A stretch of DNA of 6,985 nt from Pseudopedobacter saltans (GTDB lineage: Bacteria; Bacteroidota; Bacteroidia; Chitinophagales; Chitinophagaceae): assembly GCA_003241175.1 (NCBI GenBank), contig QFOI01000191.1:1-6985 (forward strand). Reading direction: 5' to 3'. The position numbers and the translations under genes are program-made. The notes under the pieces are model-generated. The model did not search any database. It had not been told where the DNA came from and saw only the letters and a program-made list of their open reading frames with translations. Shown one piece after another: positions 1 to 6,694 of this stretch; within the stretch, counting starts at the first letter, position 1; each line of letters begins with the position of its first letter.

Positions 1-188
1 AATGTATAATAATCCCAATATGAACTATGAATTCTATTGTTAAACAACATGCCTGTAAACAGATTTCCGATTGAGCCCTGAGTTACGAGGTCAGGATTAA
101 GATAGTCATCTTTAAGTGTTTTCTTGCAAGAACTAAAGATATTCGATAGTAATACAAGTGCCAATATTTTTATAAATAGTTTTTTCAT
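1..188 (-). CDS. SusD-like nutrient-binding outer-membrane lipoprotein (5' end only, runs off the left edge)
   Basis: Only the first 62 codons are present; the rest lies beyond position 1. The protein starts MKKLFIKILALVLLSN and reaches Cys21 in the context IFSSC, a signal-peptidase-II lipobox of the relaxed kind common in Bacteroidota. After the cysteine comes KKTLKDDY; the acidic KDD resembles the lipoprotein export signal that sends Bacteroidota lipoproteins to the cell surface. The following stretch (NPDLVTQGSIGNLFTGM, then SSYWDYYT) resembles the N-terminus of the SusD/RagB nutrient-binding family, most like the SusD-like_2 type; this is from memory of the family, not a search. It starts 27 bases after the susC-like stop codon, so the two are almost certainly co-transcribed. 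SusD proteins form the lid over the SusC channel and bind glycan at the surface. A second in-frame ATG two codons upstream (194-192) could be the true start. Ligand unknown. Confidence 0.85.
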   Translation of the reverse strand, partial: MKKLFIKILALVLLSNIFSSCKKTLKDDYLNPDLVTQGSIGNLFTGMLFNNRIHSSYWDYYT

Positions 189-215
189 TATCATTTTTTT
201 TCTAGTCATTTTGTA

Positions 216-3200
216 TTAGAAATTCGCTTTCAAACTTAAACCAAGGCTTCTTGTAGGTGCAGGATTTCCTCCATCAATTCCTTGGGATAACCATGACGAC
301 CCAATACCAATTTCAGGATCCAATCCATGTGGCAAAGTTTTCCATATGTAAAATAGATTTCTTCCAATAAGTGATACCGAAAGTTTTTGAAAATGCATTT
401 TTCCCACTAAAGATTTAGGAAGATTATAAGATACCGCCAATTCCCTAAACTTAATATAGCTATTTTTAAATACCGCATTTTCATATGCACCCGTGGTTTC
501 CCAATTATAGGTAGTTTGATAATATCTACTTGCATCAATCATAGTGGTATTTGCAGTCCCATCTGCATTTACTCCTTTCAAAACTATACCATCATGAAAT
601 GCACCATTCTCATTGGGAACAATCTTATTACTTACTATATCATATGACTGCCCCCCACTGGCAGCATCTCGATATTGTAGTGTATTTTTATACATACCAG
701 CTCCGGTTTGATAATAAGTAGGTATTGATAGTAAATTTCCTCCCATTCTATAATCAAATGTAAAATCAACTGTAAATTGTTTATAAGAAACTGTATTTAC
801 AAATCCTCCTACTACTTTTGGCATAATATTTCCAACATATTTATAATAATTTGGATCAGTAGCATCTGTAACTATTTTATAGAATCCATTTTCTATGATT
901 TTATTTCCATTATCATCAGTTGCTATCGGATGTACATATATATTACCCAAGGGATCTCCAACATTTGCCCTTATAATTGCATATCCACCATCTTGCGAAC
1001 TTAGTGTCAGATTAGGTAAGCCATTGGGAAGTGCGGTTAATTTATTTTTATTCACCGCAAAATTGAATCTTGTTACCCATTTAAAATTTTTATTTGCAAT
1101 TGGGGTAGCATCAAACGCTGCTTCTATCCCATAATTAGCCAAATCCCCTTGATTCCCCAACACAGAAGAAGCACCAATTGTTGTTGAAGTCGATAATGTT
1201 AATATTTGGTTATGTACTTTGTTGTTGTAATAACTGATATCTACACCAATTAGGTTATTTAGAACACGAGTTTCTAAGCCGAACTCTAGTTCTCGCTTCT
1301 TTTCGGATTTGATGTCATTATTACCAAAAGAAGAAGCATAACTAGATTGGTAAATTACATTGGCACCATTATAAGTCACGCCATTTTGCAGATAGGCAAC
1401 ATTTGCTTGATAGATATTTGGATGATTCCCAACCAGCCCATAAGAGGCTCTCACTTTCGCATAGCTAAAAAAGTCCGGTAGTTTTACGGCATCCGAAAGA
1501 ACAAAGGAGGCGTTTATTGAAGGATAAAAGTAATTGTTAACCCCTGGAGGCAAAGTAGAAGTCCCTTCATACCTACCAGTTCCTTCCAAAAACAAAAGAT
1601 TCTTATAATTAAAATTTATAGTTCCAAAAGCAGCTACATCTGTTTCTTCTTGTTTCTGGGGTGCAGTCGTAGTTAATGCTCCTGCAGAATTACTCAAACT
1701 AAAAAAGTTCTCGTTAACTAATCCATTCGTGGTAGAGCTATACTGATTTCTATAAACATCTTTTCGTCCATTAACACCTCCCAATATTGAAAAGTCAAGA
1801 TCTGAGTTAATTTTGTTATTGTACGTCATTAAAGCGTCTCCATAAAATCTATTAAAGGAATTACTAGCAACAGCATACTGTCCAGTTGCACCTAAGGCTG
1901 CAGGTTGTGTATTATGGTTTTGATTAATGATATTCCATGTCGCCATATCGCCACCAACTCTTCCTCTAAATTTTAAATGTTGAGAAAATGCCACATTAAG
2001 TGTTACAGTATTCAAAAATCTGTTTTGAGTCTCATTATTTATATCCTTTAATGCTGTCCAGAAATATTCGAATAAGTTAACTCCTCCATACAAGCCATAA
2101 GCAAACGCTTGGTCTGCATCATACAAAGTCCCTCCATTTAATACATATTTATATCCATTGGTTGTTTGATACCTAGTTTTAAAAACATTCATATCATCAA
2201 ATCGAGAGAAAAAACCACCATAAGAACCAAATATTTGACCCATTTGATAAGGCCTATTATGAGTAAAAGTATTATTGTATTGTGATACAATGTCTAATGA
2301 TACGGATTTGCTAAGATTTAAAGTTCCATTAAAATTAAAATTGTTTTTATTCATTTTGCTTCCCGGCATAATTCCTTTGTAATCCATTCTTGTATATGAA
2401 AAACGATAGTTACCTTGCTCCCCTCCATTTTGAACAGCTATATTAGCAGTAGAATTAAAACCTGTCTGATAAAAATCCTTCCAGTTATCTGGTTGAGCAT
2501 TATATGACCTCATAGAGCCATCCCAATATTTCACCTGTCGTCCGTCAAACTTTGGTCCGAATTGAGCATTTGTCGCATAAAAAGGATGAACAGCTCCATC
2601 AGCATCATACACAAACAAATCATTAGCAGTTCCTTCAGACAAAGTCCCCCAATATGGGCCATCGCCAGGACCATATTCATTTTGATAATCTGGACCATAA
2701 GCAACTTTTTCTTGATTAAGCACATAATTGAAATCGACTCCGAGTCCTTTACCTTTGATTCCTTTTTTTGTAGTTATCACAACAACTCCATTGGTAGCTT
2801 CAGAACCATATAGAGCGGAAGCACTTGCTCCTTTCAGTATCGTCATGCTAGCAATATCATCTGGATTTATATCCAAAATACCATTGCTTTGTATTTGTGT
2901 ATTAGACCAATACCCATTATTATTTGAAGCATTTCCTAGATTTCCAGATAAGTCGTTATATAACCTTATTGGAACACCATCTACTACATAAAGAGGTTGT
3001 GTATTAAGTCCAATTGATGAAACGCCTCTAATCTGAACACTCACAGCAGTAGTTGCACCTCCTGGTGGTGTAACAATCTTTACCCCAGCAGCTTTACCAT
3101 AAAGAGCAGAAGCAACGTTGGTGGCGCCGGTTTCGGTTAAATCTTTAGCAGTTATTTGACTAACTGCATAACCTAGTGATCTTACCTGCCTCTTTATTCC

Positions 3201-3539
3201 TAGCGAAGTAACAACAACCTCATCCATGTCAGGCCTAACAGGTGTTAATACAACACTTATAGTGCCATCTGATCCTATATTAACATCCTTTGAAACATAG
3301 GAAACATGTTCTAAATGAAGATTTTGAATATCTTCTGGTACAGATACAACAAAACCACCTGTATCATTAGTTGTCGCTATGACTTTTTTCCCAGGCAGTT
3401 CAATAGCAACGCCCCCAATCGGTTGTCCAGTACTATCTGTTATTTTACCTATAACAGTTTTCTTGTTCTGTCCATAAACCCCCATTGCAAACAAAAGAGG
3501 ACATAGAAATAGTAGCAATTTAAAAGTCTTTCTTCTCAT
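216..3539 (-). CDS. SusC/RagA-family TonB-linked outer-membrane transporter
   Basis: A complete 1107-residue protein, a normal SusC length. Residues 1-23 are a signal peptide (MRRKTFKLLLFLC, cleavage likely before Q24). Residues about 28-98 form a carboxypeptidase-D regulatory-like beta-sandwich (VIGKITDSTGQPIGGV). A TonB box lies at 106-117 (DEVVVTSLGIKR). The plug spans about 118-260 and contains LYVVDGVPI and the SusC hallmark LKGASASALYGSEATNGVVV. The remainder is a beta-barrel ending in the family signature (RNLFYIWKTLPHGLDPEIG, then SWLSQGIDGG, then TRSLGLSLKANF) with a terminal Phe as expected for Bam-dependent barrels. With its SusD partner it would import oligosaccharides into the periplasm using TonB energy. 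No STN domain precedes the plug, so it does not look like a signal transducer for an anti-sigma factor. The fucosidase divergent from it suggests a fucose-containing glycan, but the substrate cannot be read from the transporter. Confidence 0.96.
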   Translation of the reverse strand: MRRKTFKLLLFLCPLLFAMGVYGQNKKTVIGKITDSTGQPIGGVAIELPGKKVIATTNDTGGFVVSVPEDIQNLHLEHVSYVSKDVNIGSDGTISVVLTPVRPDMDEVVVTSLGIKRQVRSLGYAVSQITAKDLTETGATNVASALYGKAAGVKIVTPPGGATTAVSVQIRGVSSIGLNTQPLYVVDGVPIRLYNDLSGNLGNASNNNGYWSNTQIQSNGILDINPDDIASMTILKGASASALYGSEATNGVVVITTKKGIKGKGLGVDFNYVLNQEKVAYGPDYQNEYGPGDGPYWGTLSEGTANDLFVYDADGAVHPFYATNAQFGPKFDGRQVKYWDGSMRSYNAQPDNWKDFYQTGFNSTANIAVQNGGEQGNYRFSYTRMDYKGIMPGSKMNKNNFNFNGTLNLSKSVSLDIVSQYNNTFTHNRPYQMGQIFGSYGGFFSRFDDMNVFKTRYQTTNGYKYVLNGGTLYDADQAFAYGLYGGVNLFEYFWTALKDINNETQNRFLNTVTLNVAFSQHLKFRGRVGGDMATWNIINQNHNTQPAALGATGQYAVASNSFNRFYGDALMTYNNKINSDLDFSILGGVNGRKDVYRNQYSSTTNGLVNENFFSLSNSAGALTTTAPQKQEETDVAAFGTINFNYKNLLFLEGTGRYEGTSTLPPGVNNYFYPSINASFVLSDAVKLPDFFSYAKVRASYGLVGNHPNIYQANVAYLQNGVTYNGANVIYQSSYASSFGNNDIKSEKKRELEFGLETRVLNNLIGVDISYYNNKVHNQILTLSTSTTIGASSVLGNQGDLANYGIEAAFDATPIANKNFKWVTRFNFAVNKNKLTALPNGLPNLTLSSQDGGYAIIRANVGDPLGNIYVHPIATDDNGNKIIENGFYKIVTDATDPNYYKYVGNIMPKVVGGFVNTVSYKQFTVDFTFDYRMGGNLLSIPTYYQTGAGMYKNTLQYRDAASGGQSYDIVSNKIVPNENGAFHDGIVLKGVNADGTANTTMIDASRYYQTTYNWETTGAYENAVFKNSYIKFRELAVSYNLPKSLVGKMHFQKLSVSLIGRNLFYIWKTLPHGLDPEIGIGSSWLSQGIDGGNPAPTRSLGLSLKANF

Positions 3540-3598
3540 GTGATTAAGATAATAGTTTAAAAATTATCTACGATCAACTAAAACCGTAAATGATAACC

Positions 3599-3630
3599 TA
3601 AAGTTAAAAACTTTTAATAAAAAAAACAAA
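3599..3630 (-). promoter_or_regulatory. Candidate Bacteroidota-type promoter of the susC-susD operon
   Basis: On the minus strand TTTG (3630-3627) is followed after 20 bases by TAACTTTA (3606-3599). This matches TTTG-N19-21-TAnnTTTG in spacing and in all but the last base of the -7 element. Transcription would start near 3592, giving a leader of roughly 50 bases before the ATG at 3539. The region is very AT-rich, so a chance match is possible; the spacing and position support it. Confidence 0.55.
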
Positions 3631-3640
3631 AGTTTTTAAC
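3603..3640. promoter_or_regulatory. 13-bp perfect inverted repeat overlapping the susC promoter; possible operator
   Basis: GTTAAAAACTTTT at 3603-3615 is the exact reverse complement of AAAAGTTTTTAAC at 3628-3640, with 12 bases between the arms and 25 bp between arm centres. One arm overlaps the susC -7 element and the other the -33 element. Both arms lie upstream of the predicted starts of both divergent transcripts, so the repeat would act as DNA (a dimer binding site) and not as an RNA hairpin. Role as an operator is inference; AT-richness raises the chance of a random palindrome. Confidence 0.45.
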
Positions 3641-3656
3641 CTTTTATTATTTTAAT

Positions 3657-3687
3657 TTTGAAATACATTAACAATTGCTTATTTTTA
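3657..3687 (+). promoter_or_regulatory. Candidate Bacteroidota-type promoter of the fucosidase gene
   Basis: TTTG (3657-3660) is followed after 19 bases by TATTTTTA (3680-3687), matching TTTG-N19-21-TAnnTTTG except for the last base. Transcription would start near 3694, leaving a short A-rich leader of about 20 bases (with AATCAAAAAATC) before the ATG at 3714; Bacteroidota often lack a Shine-Dalgarno sequence. It also argues against translation starting at the TTG at 3675, which would lie within the promoter. Confidence 0.55.
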
Positions 3688-3713
3688 AACAACTTATAAA
3701 TCAAAAAATCTTC

Positions 3714-5147
3714 ATGAAAAAAGTTGTAGGCACTTTCATTATCTTATGTTTTTTGTTCCAATTATCAGCACAACAACACAATACGAGCAAAGAATACCAG
3801 TGGCCAAAAGACGAACTAGTCGTCAAAAAACTAAAATCCTGGCAAGCGAAAAAATTCGGTTTGTTGATGCATTGGGGCACTTACAGTGAATGGGGAGTTG
3901 TCGAAAGCTGGAGTATCTGCCCTGAAGACGAAGGCTGGTGCGAGCGCAAGGGACCTTATAAGGATAATTATTTTGAGTATGTAAAAGCATACGAAAACCT
4001 ACAAACAACATTCAATCCTATCGACTTCAATCCAGACAAATGGGCCAAAGCAGCCCATGAAGCTGGTATGAAATATGTCGTGTTTACCACTAAGCACCAT
4101 GATGGGTTCAATATGTTTGATACGAAGTATTCGGATTATAAAGTTACAGATGCCAAAGATCCTTTTTCTTCCAATCCTAAAGCTAATATCGCCAAAGAGG
4201 TATTTTCTGCTTTTCGGAAAAAAGATTTTATGATTGGCGCCTATTTTTCCAAACCCGATTGGCATAGTAACGATTATTGGTGGCGTTATTTTCCACCAAG
4301 TAGTCGCAACCCTTCTTATGATCCTAAAAAGTATCCTGAAAAATGGAATGCCTACAAACAGTTTGTTTACAATCAGCTTGAAGAGCTTTCTTCTAACTAT
4401 GGAAGTTTGGATATATTGTGGTTAGATGGAGGTTGGGTAAGGCCTAAATATACTATCGACACTGCTGTTGACTGGCAGAGAAACATTCCCTATGATCAGG
4501 ATATTGACATGCCTCGAATCGCCAAAATGGCAAGACAACATCAACCAGGAATGTTGTTTGTAGACAGAACAGTTAGTGGAGAATATGAAAACTATGTAAC
4601 GCCAGAACAAAGTATTCCAGATCATTATCTTCCCTATCCATGGGAAAGCTGTATGACATTAGGGAATAGTTGGTCTTATGTACCAAATGATGAATATAAA
4701 TCTGTCAATAAGGTTTTGCATATTCTGACAGACGTTGTCAGTAGAAACGGGAATCTACTTTTGAATATCGGACCAAGTCCAAAAGGTGATTGGGATTCTA
4801 AAGCATATAATCGCCTTAAGGAAATTGGGGATTGGTTAAAAATTAATGGGGAGGCAATTTATAACACGAATGGAGACAGCGTAATTGGATCGCAAGGAAA
4901 AGTTGTATTTACATTGAATGGCAAAAATATTTATGCTATCTATAGAGGTGATGACAATGAAAGTCTTCCCTCCAACATTGAATTAAAAAACCTCACCAAA
5001 AACCAAGTTACATCTGTTCATTTACTGGGATCAAAATCGGATCTAAAATGGAAAATAGAAAATGAAATTCTAAAAATAAACATACCAGAAAAAGTCAAAA
5101 AAGATCTCACAGTAAAAAACGCATGGGTTTTTAAAATTACGCACTAA
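3714..5147 (+). CDS. Secreted GH29 alpha-L-fucosidase
   Basis: The 477-residue product should hydrolyse terminal alpha-L-fucose from glycans by the retaining mechanism of glycoside hydrolase family 29. I chose the ATG at 3714 because it begins a clean signal peptide (MKKVVGTFIILCFLFQLSA, cleavage likely after Ala19). The open frame extends to a TTG at 3675, but that adds a non-signal extension within the promoter. Cys12 is not in a lipobox, so a soluble periplasmic enzyme is expected. GH29 motifs in order: KFGLLMHWGTYSEWG (His53), KYVVFTTKHHDGFNMFDT (His128-His129), SLDILWLDGGW with the likely nucleophile Asp238, and ENYVTPEQSIPD then PWESCMTLGNSWSY. The acid/base is probably Glu298 in TPEQ, but Glu290, Glu292 and Glu311 cannot be excluded. 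VVSRNGNLLLNIGPSPKGDW is also typical. Residues about 385-477 form the C-terminal beta-sandwich. Cys69 and Cys76 could make a disulfide. It diverges from susC, suggesting it trims the imported glycan; linkage preference is not readable. Confidence 0.95.
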   Translation: MKKVVGTFIILCFLFQLSAQQHNTSKEYQWPKDELVVKKLKSWQAKKFGLLMHWGTYSEWGVVESWSICPEDEGWCERKGPYKDNYFEYVKAYENLQTTFNPIDFNPDKWAKAAHEAGMKYVVFTTKHHDGFNMFDTKYSDYKVTDAKDPFSSNPKANIAKEVFSAFRKKDFMIGAYFSKPDWHSNDYWWRYFPPSSRNPSYDPKKYPEKWNAYKQFVYNQLEELSSNYGSLDILWLDGGWVRPKYTIDTAVDWQRNIPYDQDIDMPRIAKMARQHQPGMLFVDRTVSGEYENYVTPEQSIPDHYLPYPWESCMTLGNSWSYVPNDEYKSVNKVLHILTDVVSRNGNLLLNIGPSPKGDWDSKAYNRLKEIGDWLKINGEAIYNTNGDSVIGSQGKVVFTLNGKNIYAIYRGDDNESLPSNIELKNLTKNQVTSVHLLGSKSDLKWKIENEILKINIPEKVKKDLTVKNAWVFKITH

Positions 5148-5189
5148 TAACAACAAAGCCCTTGAAGTATCAAGGGCTTTGTTGTTATT
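5146..5189. terminator. Bidirectional intrinsic terminator between convergent genes
   Basis: A perfect 20-bp stem: the left arm 5146-5165 (ending GCCCTTGA) is exactly complementary to 5170-5189 (starting TCAAGGGC), with the 4-base loop AGTA. The GC-rich part is at the loop and the outer stem is A-rich on the left and T-rich on the right, so each strand gives a hairpin followed by a U-rich tail (TTTGTTGTTATT). It serves the plus-strand fucosidase, whose TAA (5145-5147) overlaps the stem base, and the minus-strand stress protein gene, whose stop lies 4 bases from the other side. Confidence 0.92.
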
Positions 5190-5193
5190 GATC

Positions 5194-6039
5194 TTATTCC
5201 AAATTCTTGTGGACAATCATGATCGGGATTTTGCTATTGAAAGCAAGTTCGGTAGTTCTACTTCCTCTAAACAACACTTCCAAAAATCCTTTTTTACGAG
5301 GGACTGCAACGATTAACTCGACATGGTTTTCATTGGAAAACTCACTGATACCGTGCATAAAACTACTATCTTCTACAATATGAAACTGTGCATCTGTACG
5401 ATCCAATTTTGTATTGATTAATCTATTTTGTTCTTCCAAAGAATCAGGAAGGGTTTCGCGTGTGGTATCAACATAGACAACAAACAGTTTAGAGGTTGTA
5501 TCGTCCAAGAGTTGTTTGACAGGAGCAAAAGGGATCGTTGTTTCTATGTTTTTATAGTCGCAGGTAAGTGCTACATGTTCAATTGTTGTAAAACTATAAG
5601 CACCTGGAACTATTATTACTGGCACATTGATGGCTTTTGCAGTGGCAACCGCGTTACTTCCCAATACTTTCTCGACAAATTTACCCGAACCTGTAACACT
5701 CATCACTACATAGCTCGCATTGTATTTCGTCGCCATTTCAGCAACGCCACCTGCAACAGGACTATAATCCATCTCTTGCACGACTTCAAATTCTGGACCA
5801 GCTAGTTGCTTTATTTTCTTCCTAAAACTATGTAGACTTTCGTCACCAATCTCTTGCAACGCTTCGACGTTGATCATGTCTGTATTGACAAGGCTCGGAT
5901 CGACAATCAACGGCTGTTGCCAAGCATGATACAATACAAGTTTTTTTATATCTATTTGCTTTCCTAGTGCAATTGCATATTCTGCTGCATGATAAGCTAC
6001 GTCGGAAAAATCAGTGGGAATCAATATGGACTTATGCAT
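5194..6039 (-). CDS. Tandem-domain universal stress protein (UspA family)
   Basis: A 281-residue cytoplasmic protein with two fused Usp domains, about residues 1-147 and 153-281; 270-290 residues is usual for tandem forms. Domain 1 begins KSILIPTDFSDVAYHAAEYA, with the nucleotide-binding Asp10, and ends TGSGKFVEKVLGSNA followed by VPVIIVP. Compared with the ATP-binding motif G-x2-G-x9-G-(S/T), it has Ser114 in place of the first Gly but keeps Gly117, Gly127 and Ser128. Domain 2 has Asp161 (VALTCDY) and Gly259-Ser260 (LFRGS) but Val246 and Lys249 where the two leading glycines should be, so its nucleotide binding is doubtful. The role is presumably stress or metabolic-state sensing; no specific function can be assigned. 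It is convergent with the fucosidase and 101 bases downstream of hemJ on the same strand. A -7-like promoter element in that gap suggests its own transcript. Confidence 0.93.
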   Translation of the reverse strand: MHKSILIPTDFSDVAYHAAEYAIALGKQIDIKKLVLYHAWQQPLIVDPSLVNTDMINVEALQEIGDESLHSFRKKIKQLAGPEFEVVQEMDYSPVAGGVAEMATKYNASYVVMSVTGSGKFVEKVLGSNAVATAKAINVPVIIVPGAYSFTTIEHVALTCDYKNIETTIPFAPVKQLLDDTTSKLFVVYVDTTRETLPDSLEEQNRLINTKLDRTDAQFHIVEDSSFMHGISEFSNENHVELIVAVPRKKGFLEVLFRGSRTTELAFNSKIPIMIVHKNLE

Positions 6040-6098
6040 AAAATAGGATTTGGTTTAGTAATAAAAATACACTTGAACAATCTCATTTTTATAGTTAC

Positions 6099-6106
6099 CA
6101 AATCTA
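6099..6106 (-). promoter_or_regulatory. Candidate -7 element for the universal stress protein gene
   Basis: On the minus strand TAGATTTG (6106-6099) is an exact match to the Bacteroidota -7 consensus TAnnTTTG, about 60 bases before the ATG at 6039. No TTTG occurs at the expected 19-21 bases upstream; the nearest copies leave 12 and 28 bases. Activity therefore rests on the -7 match and position alone. Confidence 0.35.
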
Positions 6107-6140
6107 ATTCTTTTTTTGCAAAATAGGTATTAAACAAATC

Positions 6141-6686
6141 TTATTTTTTCCTAAGTCTCGCATATATACGAATGGAAAGCATCAATACAATAACAAGCGC
6201 GGCTATGCCTATGATGCCATAAACAAAACTGAAACTTTGTTTTACCGTAGCTAGAAAAACAATCGCAAAAAGCAATACTGTCGCTACTTCATTCCAAATG
6301 CGTAATTGTTGGCTTGTGTATTTGAATACATCTTTTTGCTGTTGGCGAAACATCACATGAATGGTAAAATGATAACCATACAACAGAATAACAAAAGCCA
6401 TTTTTATCCATAACCAATTAGCACTTCCGATAACCATGGCTTTGTCCCATTTTCCAACAAACAAAACAGTTAATCCCATGATCAAAGTGATGATAGCGGA
6501 CGGCCAAGCGATACCAAACCATAATCTTTTTTGCATAAGCTTGTATTGAGTAGCCAAAATGCTCTTTTCAGGTTCAGTTTTGTCTTGCGCTTCACGGTTG
6601 TATATCAATAGGCGAGGCATGTAAAACAAGCCTGCGAACCAACAGACGACAAATATGATATGTATGGCCTTGAGATAGTAATACAT
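6141..6686 (-). CDS. hemJ: HemJ-type protoporphyrinogen IX oxidase (membrane protein)
   Basis: A 181-residue integral membrane protein of the HemJ (UPF0093) family, which oxidises protoporphyrinogen IX to protoporphyrin IX, the step before ferrochelatase. It opens MYYYLKAIHIIFVVCWFAGL, then FYMPRLLIYNREA, the typical HemJ N-terminus, with the conserved His9 in the first membrane segment. WLWIKMAFVILLYGYH (Lys95, His106) and RIWNEVATVLLFAIVFLATVK match the other conserved blocks. About five hydrophobic segments are visible (near 4-22, 56-77, 92-110, 133-150 and 154-175). The frame is open 20 codons further upstream to 6746, but that extension overlaps hemH, is not hydrophobic and is not HemJ-like, so the ATG at 6686 is preferred. 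It starts 8 bases after the hemH stop, which indicates an operon with two consecutive haem steps. No hairpin terminator is visible after its stop. Confidence 0.93.
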   Translation of the reverse strand: MYYYLKAIHIIFVVCWFAGLFYMPRLLIYNREAQDKTEPEKSILATQYKLMQKRLWFGIAWPSAIITLIMGLTVLFVGKWDKAMVIGSANWLWIKMAFVILLYGYHFTIHVMFRQQQKDVFKYTSQQLRIWNEVATVLLFAIVFLATVKQSFSFVYGIIGIAALVIVLMLSIRIYARLRKK

Positions 6687-6694
6687 GTGTTTAT

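Noticed and set aside
777..2991. Open frames of 60-90 codons on the plus strand, and one on the minus strand, within the susC-like gene
   Set aside because: They lie in other frames of a well-supported gene, have biased compositions and show no recognisable domain or promoter.
3242..3470. Possible signal-transducing (ECF sigma/anti-sigma) type of SusC
   Set aside because: After the signal peptide the protein goes straight into the carboxypeptidase-regulatory-like domain and TonB box; there is no STN domain, and no sigma or anti-sigma gene is next to it.
3675..3713. Upstream TTG start adding 13 residues to the fucosidase
   Set aside because: The extension (LIFKQLINQKIF) precedes a complete signal peptide that starts at the ATG at 3714, and it overlaps the predicted -7 promoter element.
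5428..5805. 125-codon plus-strand frame inside the universal stress protein gene
   Set aside because: It is antisense to conserved Usp coding sequence and its product, rich in Cys, His and Arg, looks like no known domain.
6047..6104. 8-bp inverted repeat GATTTGGT / ACCAAATC in front of the universal stress protein gene
   Set aside because: The arms are short and 42 bases apart in AT-rich DNA; one arm overlaps the -7 candidate, but this is within chance expectation.
6035..6128. Near-repeat TGCATAAAATAGG and TGCAAAATAGG on the plus strand between hemJ and the stress protein gene
   Set aside because: Short, imperfect and AT-rich, and one copy overlaps a start codon; no sign of a mobile element or conserved box.
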